The notes under the pieces: model-generated
Databases searched by the model: none
What the model saw: the letters and a program-made list of their open reading frames with translations, nothing else
What the model was told of the DNA's origin: nothing
Position numbers and translations under genes: made by a program
Shown: positions 35,210-48,300 of the stretch, in pieces
How positions within the stretch are numbered: position 1 is the first letter of the stretch
How the letters are laid out: every line of letters begins with the position of its first letter
NCBI GenBank assembly: GCA_914767715.1
Contig: OU612066.1
Span: 21,304,283 to 21,368,282, forward strand
DNA length: 64,000 nucleotides
Direction: 5' to 3'
Source: Membranipora membranacea
Taxonomy: Eukaryota > Bryozoa > Gymnolaemata > Cheilostomatida > Membraniporidae

Positions 35210-35763
35210 TTAATGAGCAGCAACAACCCCTTCGACAACGGTCAATCCTAAACGGTCAATTAAATGGAGTAACACTTGCAGGTGCGCTGCAGAATCTTGA
35301 GAATCTTGAGCTGTCTGGGGGGACCCGGATAGGTCAAAGCTGATTATCTCATGAATAGAGGTTACGATAATTATCTCTACAGAAAAAAAATAATGTGTAA
35401 ACATAATTAAAAATAAGAGTAAATATAACTAATATTGACATGCAATGTGGACGTCAGTTATTGCATTTATCATCTCTAAGAGCCCAGAATTGGCAGAAAT
35501 AGTTTGGCCTTAGAAAAGGCTGCAAGATTTGCATAACATTAATCTATGTGTCACAAAACCTAGCTTCATCATTACATATTATAGTTTGCATGTTCAACTT
35601 ACAGCGCTGCTGCAGATCTATTCTACCTAATGTAATGACAAAGCATGTTGCAGTAAACACTGACAACTAGCAAACCAAGATGAGCCTACTAGTTGTGTTC
35701 TGACACATCTGGGGATCACTTTGTAGAACTCAATGAAGATGGTGGTGTTTAGATCCGGCTTAC
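35210..35763 (-). CDS. Putative 3' exons of an unknown minus-strand gene
   Basis: Two minus-strand stretches look like exons. 35626-35763 follows a TTTTTTAG acceptor and reads DLNTTIFIEFYKVIPRC. 35210-35376 follows a TTTTCTGTAG acceptor and reads HEIISFDLSGSPQTAQ, then LLHLIDRLGLTVVEG and a stop. The donor of the first is uncertain because TAG sits at the likely boundary. I do not recognise the family. Any upstream exons would lie to the right, where block B begins at about 36111, so the duplication may have cut this gene. Confidence 0.3.
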
Positions 35764-36110
35764 CTAAAAAATAATAGTTATTACTTGCAGTAGGGGTTTT
35801 TAACATTGCATAGTGGTGCTGACCGCTGAGGGTAAATGACTTTACTGTATTTGTTTTTATTATTATAAGCTTATGATCCTAATTTATCTTAAAAGTTCTC
35901 GATCTAGGTTTTGCCTAAGGAGGCAAATTATTTATACAATCTTGTGTGGAAAGGTCTTTTACATACATTCACCGATTTTTCTTGCGCTTAAGCAATAAGG
36001 AGCTGATATAACTCTAGACGTCACTTGATTATATACATTATTTCATTGACAGAGATACAGTAAACTATTATGCCCTGCACAAAATAATCATGTCATATCT
36101 TGCATTTAAG
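35764..36110. other. Unique sequence before block B
   Basis: I see nothing recognisable here. Similarity to the start of the window begins at about 36111. Confidence 0.4.
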
Positions 36111-37667
36111 TGTGACAGTATTAAATGCTTTTAACTTGTTTAAGAAGTATTTTGAGTCCATGATCTGAACACCCTAACCTCGTCCTCATGACATGCGGCT
36201 TGCGCCCTCCCTGCTTGCATAATATTATAATAGTTGTTAATCAAACATTGCTGTGTTATCCCCACCTGGGTCATAAGAGGACAACTCTAAAATTAGTGAT
36301 TTTTTCTGAGATCATTAGGTCAATGGTACCTGAATAGACATATGTTTTTGAAATCAATTATTGGCAATTTGAGAGTCGGTGTCTGTGTTTATGTAAAGAA
36401 AGTTCAAAGTTCGTAAAACAAGTTTGTTAGCAGAGAAGATAAAATATACAGGTTGCAAATAAATAGTCAGTCGGATATTAGATACCTGGATTTGTTTGCT
36501 TGATTGGAACATTTTTATTGACTGCTACAGCAAGGTAATGCCATAGTTATTTATGTTTCAAATGCATTCTGTGAAACTATCATTAACATGCTATTGAGAG
36601 ATAACTAACTCAACTGGAAGTGGCTGAGCCGCTAGGAGTCGGTCAACTCTGAGTCTACTCTTTGCTTGGTCTGAGCGATGAGGGAGTTCATTAGATCTTT
36701 TGTTCGTCTGAGACTCACTGATCACGGGCCCCTGGAATGTAGTCCCAAGGGCCCATGTCACTGACTGATATCTATTCTATTGTAGCAAGCTAGTGTACTC
36801 AACTCAATCATTCTATCTTATTAAAGATATGATATGATAGCTGAAATAGTAGATTCTTGTATGGGTGTATATAAAACATTAAATGGAAAGTAATTAATGA
36901 GTAGTGATGCTGGATCACCACATGACAAAATGTAATTGGCTTGTTGTGCATAAGACCTCCCTCTTGTTCTTCCTGGAGGAGAGGGAGCTCATTGGTTGTG
37001 CAAATAAGTAAGAATGAACCGCTTCACCCATCCGTATTCACCAAAAAACACGACCAGTTGGTGTGGGTACGCCTAGGCCTATATATATCATATATATATA
37101 GGCCTATATATATAGGCCTGCATATATATTTGTTGCTTCTCACCGCTCCTCACCTATTTTTCATACGCTACTTTCTCACCAAACGAGCGCATGTTTGGCA
37201 AGTGACCACTTTAATGGGACACGTAATATCTGGACTGGCCCCACCAGATTCAAACCTAGCTATGTATTCGCAAAGTGGTATGCGGATATTGTTTGGGTGA
37301 TGAGTAAACAGGGACTCCATGGTGCGGTGTGGACTGTGAATAGTAGGCCTATGACAGAAATTGCCCTCATCATGGTCGGTATACTAATATGCAAGCCTGT
37401 ACCGTTACTACTATATGGCAATGGTCACGGAACCAATAGGCCAACCTAAGGCTGCAGTTATTTCTTTCATTACCCTTTTTATATCATCCTTGAATCAATC
37501 TCAGGTTCTGAACTGATTTATTGTGACAGTCTGTTAGGTACCATGTGGAAAGATAAATCTTGTGGAGTCCTTCGATTTCTGTCTTCTCCTGCACCATTCA
37601 ACAACTATATTATCCCGAGCCATGTTTCATCTCCTGTAGATGGCGTTGGCTTTTGGTAAGGCAGTGA
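36111..37667. other. Region upstream of oxidase copy B
   Basis: This repeats 1-1536 with small differences, including an extra AGGCCTATATATAT unit near 37100. No gene is supported. Confidence 0.6.
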
Positions 37668-37718
37668 GTTAGGCCAATGAACTCCCTCTTCCTTCATTGG
37701 TTCCTTCATTGGTTAGGC
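37668..37718 (+). repeat. Mini-hairpin insertion with 7-bp target duplication
   Basis: A 37-bp segment (37675-37711) beginning CAATGAACTCCCTC and ending TTCATTG lies between GTTAGGC (37668-37674) and GTTAGGC (37712-37718). The matching place in block A (about 1534-1545) lacks the segment and has one copy of the site. It therefore inserted after the duplication, or was lost cleanly from A. Confidence 0.7.
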
Positions 37719-39152
37719 ACTACAGGCTCGTATGTCTTATCTAACGGTGCCTGCAGCCAGCACCAGTATACAGTACAGCAGCTCTACGGCTAATAACCAC
37801 GGCCCCTCAGCTCTAAGGGATGACTGGCGTAAGCCGATGGAGAATCTCGATCATGATAATCTGGAGATGAGGAAAGAGATGAGAGAATTCTTACGTGATC
37901 CTGTCTTCACTCCAAAGTAAGACTTCAGGGGTAAAAGGTTTCAAACTCTGACTAGGAGCTGCAGCAGAGAGATTTAGTTGCACTCTGTAGTTACATATTG
38001 TCTGTCTTTGATAATATTTGACCATTTGCAGGAGTAAAGTTTGCACTAGTAAGAATTAACGAAATTTATTCGTCTTCAAAATAGTTAAAATAAAGTTCAA
38101 AATAGTTAAAATAATGTTTCGCTAATACATACTCATCCAGGATATGCGATCAAAATATAAATTATGTTTGAATATTAATATTCTGTATATAAACTCAAGG
38201 TTATATAGATTCTTCAATCATTATATAATTATATAATTTTATGATTCAGATACATGTCATCACTATTAATGTCACTATGTAGATACTTCATATCACTGAT
38301 AATATTATTATGTAGATAAAACATTCCACTAGAAGAGGAGAGGGAGGTAGCCTTACAAAGACTACAGAGAATCTGTGATGGCGGATTTATCTCTGTACTC
38401 AACTTTAATGACAATCCTCGTAAAATATTCGCTGCTCACGAGCTGGCAGCTGTGGTCGACTCAGCTATGGCTACAAAGGTGACTGTCCAGTTTAATCTGT
38501 TTGGTAGGTACAACAGAGCGGTGGTTATACAGCTGTGACTGGGCGCTTTATATCCCAGTCTGATAATTATCAGTATAAGTTTTTAGTATGAGTTTAACAC
38601 ATCAAGCTTCCTTGATTCACAATCAAAGTCCTTTAGCTTTGTGACTGAAAGTTTAAATTTTGTGTTTGTTATGTCAGAAGGTTAGTGAGTTTGTTGCTTG
38701 CTGGCCAAGTAGCAGAACTGTTCTATTATCACCATGCATTCCAAAGTAAAATCACTTACAGAGAAATTCATTCATCGCTTGCTTTTACAACTAGCAATGC
38801 ACAGCAAACAGTTTATACATTAGCTTTCTGTTGTCAGCATGACAAGCACTGCACAGCCTTTTTCATGTAATGTTGTAGTGAGATTCACTGCCCTTCTACT
38901 GTTAGTATCACAGAACCTGTTGTTGAATGAGGGAGATAAACTTGGGTTAATCGACTCATGAATTCAGGAGCAAGCATTGAATATTTCATGCCATGACCAG
39001 AATCTGCTTTTCTCACATCTCTTGCTCATATCATCTCATTGTGACCTTTCTTCTATATATTATTGCCAACTTCATATGATCTGTACCCAATTAACTCCCT
39101 CACAGATCATTGCTGTATCATTATCATATACTCATAACTCATATTATCTAAT

Positions 39153-39340
39153 AGGAGGTAGATCAGTTGGTTAGAGTGCCGTCCCTTCAGCATGAAAATG
39201 TTGAAGGTCGTGGGTTCAAATCCCACTGCAGTCTATTGACTATTTGGGTTTGGTTGGCCCCCAGGTGTGCTCCCACCTGCCTGCAAACAGAGAGCAAATG
39301 GGCGCAGATATTGCAGCCTAGCCCCTAAGGCAACTGGTAT
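39153..39340 (+). mobile_element. tRNA-like SINE, block B copy
   Basis: Same element as at 3005 in block A, with identical B-box, T-arm and GAAA-capped 10-bp stem. Being at the same intronic place, it was carried along by the duplication. Confidence 0.5.
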
Positions 39341-41972
39341 TTTGACGCCGACACTTTGGGACGTGGCATGTGACATGACATCTGTTTTTACCATTTTAAT
39401 CAACCATTTTTTATCTGAATATCAGGGGTACAGTGTTAAAGCTCGGTACAGAGAGACATCACAGTAAACTCCTCGAGGGAATCGATACTCTGGAGGATGT
39501 CGGCTGTTTCGGTCTGACTGAGTTAGGATATGGTAGGCAAAACTAAAACTAGATTTCAATAACATATGCTGCAAATTACTACTCTATGGATGAAACTCTT
39601 TTCTAATCCTTTAAATTGTTACGGAACCTCAATAACTAGTTACCCAAGTAATTTTCTGTAGTCCATTACCAAGCTTCTAAACATTTATATCCTCAAAGCT
39701 TCAATCATTCCAAACCTGAGTAATGCTGATTGTATCAATTTGTGCTAAAGTTTGTCACTTGATATACAAGCAAGCCTCATATCCTGAGTCAGCACCTGGA
39801 CTTTTATATGATAAGTGATGTACAATGGCAAGCTATAGATTCGGAGTTGCCTCCTACTTGAGTAACTCTAACGAGTCCACTTCTTCTTTATTTAATAATC
39901 AGGTAATAATGCAGTGGAGATGGAGACTACAGCTATATATGATAAGAAGACATCAGAGTGGATAATAAACAGTCCTACCACTGTGTCTCAAAAATACTGG
40001 ATCACTAACGGAGCTGTACATGCTAAACATAGTGTGGTATTCGCCAGGTGTGTATCTCAACTTCTGAATAATATACTGGTCTATATATCAGAAACGTGTT
40101 AAATCTCCGGTTACAAGTGACATCAGTTCAATAGACCACAGGGTGGGTATCAATGTGTTTTGTGAACTGAACACCTCAGTGATAGTTTGTATATAAATTA
40201 TCAGTGATTGTATTCATAGTATAATTTTATTTGATCATTGATATCCAGAAATGTTTTACCTTAATGTGGACCATGTCTTTTTTGGATATCCGTAATACTG
40301 CGATGGAAGCTGATTTAATTCTGATGTTATCCAGGGGGGGGGGAGCCTCATCAAATTCCTTGCCAAACTTTAATGATCAGAATTGATTAAGTACATCACT
40401 CTGTTATCTGATTTGTTATATTACAGTGTAAATATTTTCTCTCCCAGTCTGTATCATTATTGTCATCATGGTTATATTACGGTATATCCCTCCCACCATT
40501 CTGTATGATTATTGTTTCATATTATTATAGATTGATGGTAAATGGTAAAGACAATGGTATACATGGTGTGGCAGTCCGAATCAGAGATGAACAACTTAAA
40601 ACTATGCCGGGTAGGTCACTCCCCCCCCTCCTCTGACTTTTGCTCCAATTATAGGATCACTATTCATGTTGATAATGGATATATACTATCTAGATGAAGT
40701 TTGGAAACATTTAAACGTTTGTTAACTTAAATTATCCCGAGCTATATGGTAAAAGTATATGGGTTCTGAGATGAGGTGGATGTATAGTAAATATAGGAGA
40801 CAAAATCTATATGGACCACTTTGCTTTCATGTATAGTTCCTCTTTAGGACGAGGATACATTTTTTGTATTGAATTCATTTATTTATATATGATTGGTATT
40901 TTAAGGTGTTAGGGTGGAGGATATGGGTTATAAGATGCAGCTTTATGGAGTAGATAACGCTAAACTCATATTTGACAATGTCAGAGTACCAAGAGAGAAT
41001 CTGCTCAATAAGTTCTCCGATGTAGATGAGAATGGTGTATTCTCTTCTCCTATAGCTGGAGGCCTCGCCAGGTAAGAGCAGATACTACTATTAACTCACA
41101 GGTCGACTGTAACCAGAAAATAGTGTTATATTATATCCCAATATGTTATGTAAATATATACTTTATTATTGCCGGTCAATAAACAGTTGCCGATGTTATA
41201 ATTTATTGATGATCCCTCACACTATAAATTGTGCTGACACTTAATTCTCAGAGTAGTTTATTTTGAGATAGAGAGAGAGACAGCGTTACTCTGATATCCC
41301 TGTATTATTGATATGTTATTGATATAATGTCATATATATTATATTATATTATATATATTATATTATATATTATATTATTGATTATTCTATTATTGATATA
41401 TTACACCCTCTGCTGACAGCTCAGCTAATCTGTATAATGAATACTTACTTAGTTATCTCCCCCTTGTAGGTTCCTGACAGTAGCGGATCAGCTCTTATCA
41501 GGATGTATATGTATAGCTTCTATGTCTCAAGGTGTGGCTAAGGCAGCATTAGCTATAGCTATGAGATACGCTACTACAAAATTTACTGTTGGACCTACAG
41601 GAAATCAGACTACTGTAAGTGTCCACATATAGGTCAAAGAAACTTGAGTTTTTTCTCGTGAGTCCTGAATTCCGATTCAACACAATAAACCTAAAGCTTC
41701 TCATAAGTAAATAGTACTGACTCCTCAAAATAGTGGTAATGTCGGGTATCATAAATGGAGAAATATCCAGCATGAAACCTGTTAATCAGATCCCTTCAAA
41801 GGTTCAGATTCATCATAAAACTATGAATTTAATTGTTATTTGTTGTGCCCTTTATTTTCATTCCATGCATACAGCCAAGCATTGAAAATAAATTCTTCCA
41901 ATTAATTAGTGATGTCGCTGCCTTGGGTTTTTAGGGCTGAGAGTTGATATAGTCTCAAAATTGCAAATCACG

Positions 41973-42023
41973 TTGGAGTTGTCCTCTCTCTGAGGTTTTA
42001 GTTCAGAGAGAGAGTAACTCCAA
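41973..42023. repeat. Hairpin of the AGTTGTCC family
   Basis: Block B copy of the 51-bp hairpin at 5421-5471, with the same pairing. Confidence 0.6.
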
Positions 42024-42813
42024 ATGTACTCATCATTATGGTTCAACTGATTTATTAGAAATATATCAAAAATGAATTGAGCCATGTGATCATTATGTTT
42101 AAATCGATTGAGCTATAATGATCACAAATCCCACGATGTTGACATTCCTTGTTGTTACAGCAATCTTACATTACCAGCTTCAGCAGAGAGCCCTATTACC
42201 TCTGCTAGGCAGGACTTATGCTCTTAACTTTGGACTGTATAGAAGAATCAAGGTGAGATTTCGCTCAATTATTGCGGGAACTACAAAATTTATTCATATT
42301 TGGATAGCCTTGAGTTTCACCAAGGTTTCAAATACCACCATCGACTCACCCACCCTGATAACACTCACCTAGCCACCAGATCTCAGGGTTCTTCTTACAG
42401 TGAGTTTATCCTCACCTATCCTCATTTATCTCCGCTCTGTCCTGTACGGGTAGCGGGTGCCTGCCAAAGGCCTAGCTATATTAGACTTCTCCATCTAATC
42501 CTGTCCTGAGCATCCTCTTCACTGAGGGAACAGGAATTGGGATCCTCCTGGTTGTGTGCTTCCATTTATTGCAAACTAAGCCTTCTCGTTGTATCATGAT
42601 GTAATCAAACACTGGCTGGTTAAGGCCGCATTCGTATGTGTAGGTCTTCTCATCATTTTTGGCAAAGAAAGTATTTGCCACCGCCAAATCTCTACTTATT
42701 GCATAATCCAAAATCTTTTCTCCCTAATATAGGACCGTTACTCAATCTGCTGTTAATTTTGTTCCTCTCTTATTTTCAGCAAGATGACAAGTTGGTAAAC
42801 CCGGAAATCAGGA

Positions 42814-44579
42814 GGTCCAGTGCGGGAGTAATTTGGCCCTCGTTTGTTTAGCCAAAACATGAGTATTCACATTACGAAAAGCGTCATACTACCTGATTTT
42901 ACACATGATATTGTTGCACTTTATCCCAACTAGGAAAGACAGCCCTAACAATAATGTTAGGCTAGGTAAAGATTATAAATATCTGCATACAAACAGTGAT
43001 GAGTAATAGGTATATGTTCTGTGGAGGTGGGAAATCATAGTTTCCCTTGCAAAAAGAAGCTTAATAGTTTTTCTGGATGAAGGAAACTGAAAAAAGGGAG
43101 AAAAAAGGGAGACAGGGAGGGGATGTTAAAACCCCTAAAAACTGGGAAGCTTGTCAGGTATGATTTTCAGCGAGATATTACGTGAGTCAACTGCTGTTAT
43201 CACCTCGTGTACCACCTTATGGCTGACCCCAGCAACATCAAGCCACACCTATCTCATTCTTTCACTTTTAGCTCTCATTAAATTTTGAAGTTGATATACA
43301 TACCTGGTTAATTTGATTTATATTTTATTTTCAGCGATTAGGAATTCAGTGTGATATAAGATACTACAATAATGACCGTGTTAAAATCTGGCCATTCCAG
43401 TTGTCATCTGCATGATAGATTGTCTGTTACTACAACACAGCAATGCTCATATGCGATTTACAACTGCCAGGTATGTGGAATCACACAGTAGAGCAGTCAA
43501 ACACCGCTAGAGACCCTGGTTTTGCAGTACAGCTGTTATTTATTATTTAGTGAATATTAACTCTAGTTAGAAGTTGTCATCCGATATTTTCAGAGATAAT
43601 ATTTACCCGTGTGTTACCAATGCATGCTGACTATTCTGCTCATGTAGAATAGTAATACAGACGTTTTATTATAAGAACTCAATTCTTCTCTCAGAAAATC
43701 TTGGCTGCTCACTAGCTTGAGTTTGATCTGCAAACATCTAGCAAACCCAAGATGTAAGACTTAGTAACGTATCAGGTTGGCCTATTTCTATAATTATCCG
43801 CAAATATTCTGCCAATATTAATAAGTTAGTCATGAGTTGTGCACTAATCAACCGTAGTGATTGTGGTAATCATTAATTAGTACCTATATTAAGACACACG
43901 CAAGGTGTATTATCACTAACCTAACCTGAATAATCCCACCCTGCAATGCAACTTACCAAGTTCGAGTAAAAATCATCGTTCCTGGTGTTACACTGTTGTG
44001 TGTGGTTTCAAATTACTTGGTCTTCAACACCTGTCTGGACTTGCAAACTACAGCAACCAACAAAAAGTGACTCCATCTTTCACTCGAGATTTTAGCGGTA
44101 TGGTTGCTCAGTCTAATAGGATGAAGTTATGAAGCCACATGAGAAGCTATCAGTTGTATCGTGTTCTCTCTCACAGACAGTAACCCCCACCCCCGTCCAC
44201 CTTCCAATGAGTATGTATAGGTATCTTAGAATAACTGGATACTCTATAGATCAGACCCAGTATTATATTTGTGTTTTTCTGTTTAATGCGACTGCGGAGT
44301 CTCCCAACACACTTGGTCGAAAGATAATCTCTCACTTGATACAGTCACAAGGTGACAGCTTGAACTTTAAATTAATCAAGAATTAGTCAAGACTGAAGTC
44401 ATAATAACCTGCTGAAAATTTGAATGTATTCATACCCATAATTAATTGATCAGGTAGCGATTAAAGCAAGCCTCGAAAATAGGTGTAGGTTTGACACCAG
44501 CAGTATTAAGAACAGAGGTAGTCTGATCAAATGAGACTAAGGGATAAATAACTATTCTAACGGGTATTAAAGCAAAATG
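42814..44579. other. Spacer between oxidase B and TRIM B
   Basis: Matches 6835-8599. The conserved short open stretch ending in a stop is at about 43335-43415. No gene is supported. Confidence 0.5.
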
Positions 44580-44791
44580 ACTGTATGTTAGCGATTTTAA
44601 ACTGCAACATAGATGACCACTCTTACAGTTTTGTTTCGCTTATTTGGCAGGCTATTAAGTTCAGGCCGTTTAACTTATTACACAGCAGTCTGAAGTCAAA
44701 ACTTGAACAAGGAAGTTAGTAACGAGCAGTGGAGATTTAGATAGAACTACACACAGAGAGTTTACAGGACACAACTGTTGAGAAACAACAG
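44580..44791 (+). promoter_or_regulatory. Conserved leader of TRIM copy B
   Basis: Almost identical to the leader of TRIM A; ends in AACAG followed by GTCAGT. Probable 5' noncoding exon. Confidence 0.45.
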
Positions 44792-45346
44792 GTCAGTGGT
44801 ATGCTATGCAATACTATTCATCATTTAGTGCCAGATGTTAAATTTTCGAATACATGTATCCTAATGTTGTTTTACACAGGTCAAGCTCACAGTGGTCTTT
44901 CTACCAATAAAATCTGGTGTTATAACAACAGCTTGCTGCAAGTGTGAATCCAAACAGTCTTCTCATTTTATTCTCTTGTTCGCTGCCCCATCCTAGATCA
45001 AATTTGATCTAGTTTGTCAGCGGTTGAGTTTTCCCCTCTATTGACATGACTCTGTCGCTGGCAAAGTGGACTAAACTTGATTTAGAGTCTAGACCCTTCC
45101 CTGGAAACAGTGATAAAGTTTCGACTGTAGTAAACAAAAGCCATTTCGATTCTAAGGAGGTTATGGATGTTGATGTGCGCCTCCAACGAATCTTTTACAC
45201 CCTTTGGCAAGCAAACATACCTTTGGGAGGCAAGACAGGCTCGACTTGATATTTTAGTTCTAGGTATTGTTAAAGCAATATTATTATGTTGATCGTTGGC
45301 TCATGTTTTAGGGCTCCACCAGGTAGCACAACATCACACAAGAGAA

Positions 45347-48300
45347 ATGGCCGTCTCCGTAGCAGAAGATACAACCCACCTGGTAACATGTGGTAACTAC
45401 CTTGAAGAGGAGAGGTTTATCCATAACCCGATGTTTTTACCCTGTACTCATGTCTGCTGTGAGACTTGTCTGAGGAGGCTACTCAAGAAGACTGATGTAA
45501 TCGAATGCAGAGTTTGTCAGTAAGTAACAGGGTCATTGAGCATCTTATATAACAGATTCCTCCAAAAATGACGGTCCAATAACGCTCTGATTTAGATTCA
45601 TTTCAACAACAACAATATTTTAGATTGTTGTCTATTTTCAAACAAATTCAGCTTAGGAAGCTTGATAATTAACCCTATGGGTCTGTAGCTAACTGTAAAA
45701 CATTCTTTTACCTAGTTTCGCTCTGCCCAAGATGGTTGGCCATGTAGTGTTTGTGGGATTAATGTTGGGATAGTTGAGGTGGGTGGTCTGGAGGGATAAT
45801 GGTGCTGGATTGAGTGACTTGATGGTCTAAGTGTGATCGGTGGCAGGATTGCGTTGGGCAGATGGGTAAGAGATGGTAATTCTTTTAATATCCTCAACTT
45901 GCAATTGCAATATTAAACAACTAATCAATATGATTTATGCACAAGTTGTTATGATTTGTAGAAACAAGTTCAAAGTGGTGATAGACAATCTTCCCTCAGC
46001 ATTAGAGAATGTCCATCCAGCTACATACTGTGAGCCGTGTGAGAAAGGTGGAAAACTCAAGATGACCGCCAACACTTACTGTCTGACCTGTGAACAAAAG
46101 TACTGTGCTGCTCATCAGAAGGTAAATACTAATCGAGAGCCTGTGGCTGTGTGTCTGTTAGGCAATTCTGAGAACTAATCTTGTAATTTGAACGGCATTA
46201 TAAGCGAGAGCTATGCTGTGTTTTATATAATATACAGTGTAAGCTGTATGATTCGAATCCTGTTAATATGAAATTCCTGTTAATTCAGACACCTGAGGTT
46301 GGTCCCAGCTCAGCCAATGGTTTGTACACCCTGTTAATTCTAAGTTGTAATTGTCATTCGAAGTTGTGCTCTCTGACCAAAGTAGAAAGTAACTCCATTT
46401 TCAGAGATTCGCTTTTGTCAAATCAGACAAAGGAAGTGATCATGGTTTTGGATTTAGCAATCGTTAACAAAGCTGTCGACGCTGCTTATCCAATTCAGCG
46501 GTTACTACTGTTCACTCAGTCATCAGTGTTCTATTTCTATTATAACTTGCATAGCACAACACTACAAAACAAAATTTCTTCATGTCGAGAAGAAAGTCTG
46601 TTTTACAAATACGCAACACATTCGTTGAACATTCCCGCGAGCTGGCATTTTAGAAATTAGAACAATTCATAATTAGAAACAACTTTTCGGGTCCGCTGGA
46701 GTCTGAATGAAGTGACTTATACTGTGATAAATAAATAACTCTGGTGATAGCTAAGTGTGAAGGGAGGAAGAAACCTTCACTATATGTAATAAATATTTGA
46801 ATACTTGTGTCATTACAGCTTCACGTTGAGCTAAACTGGCATCATGAGACTCAGAATATAAAGGAGTACATGAGATTGTCCTCCACAGTAGAGCAGCAGA
46901 AGTTCTGTGAGACCCACAAAGATCAGGTTATCTCCCTTGGCTGTTCAAAGAAGCTTGAAGGTTTACTGTGTCGAATGTGTGTCTTCTGTTGGCCTTTGCC
47001 AAAATGGTGAGTGACAATTTAAACATGAGACCTGTGATATGTTAACCGTATCCCAAAAGAGCATTTGAGACATTGCACCCTTCTGGGTTAGTTGCCTCCT
47101 CATTGAAACTGAGGAGGTAACTCCTTGTGCACTTATCAATCTTTGTCAGGGGTGTATTTTTATTTTGTTTGGTTTATTGCAAACTCATAGTGGAATGGAG
47201 TGCTTTTGCGGTAACACTACCGAAAAAATATCTTCCTATATATTTTGATATAATGAATAGGTTAAATGAGAGGAGTTTGAGCAAAGATTGGATTCTGCTA
47301 AAATCAAATTAGAAAAAGACCCTAGCATTGAAACCTAGACATACATGACCTACACCTAGATCTAGAGTGTTTTATCCTCTATCACAAGCACCCTTAACAG
47401 ACCAAGACGAAATCTGGTTTTCACTAAAAAAGCAAATTAGAACTTCTTGGCCGAAAGAAATTGTCCAAACACACTGTAGAAGCTTAGTTTGCAGCTCAGC
47501 GCTGATCAGTAGAAGGATGGCAAGAAGGGCAGAAGTGTTTGAGAACCTTGTCCTCAATTTTCAAGAATTCTTCACCAATCCCGGAAACACTGTATAAGAG
47601 CAATAAATATGAGCAATCCACCATATTCATTCCTTTATCCAATTACATTTATTTCCATTTCTATAACCCCTCTAGGCTCTAACCACAAGCTCATGTCTCT
47701 AAAAGAGCTCTCAGTTGAGGTGAAGAGATTGCTGGAGCCTAAGAAGAAGGAATGTGAAGAGTTGTTTGATAAATGGTCAGCTGTGATGAAGGAGGCAGCG
47801 GTCACTCTGTCTAACTGGGATACAGAAACTGAGGAAGGAGTCAGACTTATTGATGACACTGAGGAGAAACAGGTTGGTGATCACTGCCATATTAAAAAAA
47901 TAATACAGATTATCTCTTAATTCAACATAAGAAGGTATTGCAAGAGAATACGAAATGTTATAGATGAATTGGTAAGGTAGCAAAGTTTTACCAACTAATT
48001 CAACTGAGTTATGCTTCAGGATATTTTATAGCTCAAACTTCAAAGTTGATAAGCATCGAGGCATATAAACTGAGTTGGCTTGACCATGGACTTTATCAGC
48101 TCTCAGTTCCTTTGGGGCTTAAATACACATAATCTCAGTTTTAGTGAAGTTCTGTGGTCAACAAAATAGGCTGTGAACCTCATTAGTTTGTGTTTATATT
48201 TATAGATTAAAGATATCAGAGAGAAATATGGACAGTTGAAGGACGAATATATCACATACAGGAGCAGCAATAAAGATAAGATGACATAATACATAGAGAA

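Larger units (their letters stand above)
37732..42813 (+). pseudogene. Acyl-CoA oxidase-like gene, copy B (nonsense and frameshift)
   Basis: Same family as copy A. Exons: 37732-37916 (starts ATG, MSYLTVPAAS), 38316 to about 38505, 39426-39532, 39903-40047, 40531-40610, 40906-41071, 41470-41614, 42161-42252 and perhaps 42780 to about 42813. It keeps the exon missing from A (40906-41071; VEDMGYKMQLYGVDN, VPRENLLN). Two lesions break it. The second exon opens with TAA at 38317-38319 where A has TAT. The exon at 41470 is one base shorter than in A (three A's in place of four after ACAGG), so the next exon is read out of frame into a TAG. A 9-bp insertion also alters the donor after 42813. The C-terminal oxidase exons are missing, as in A. 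Confidence 0.8.
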
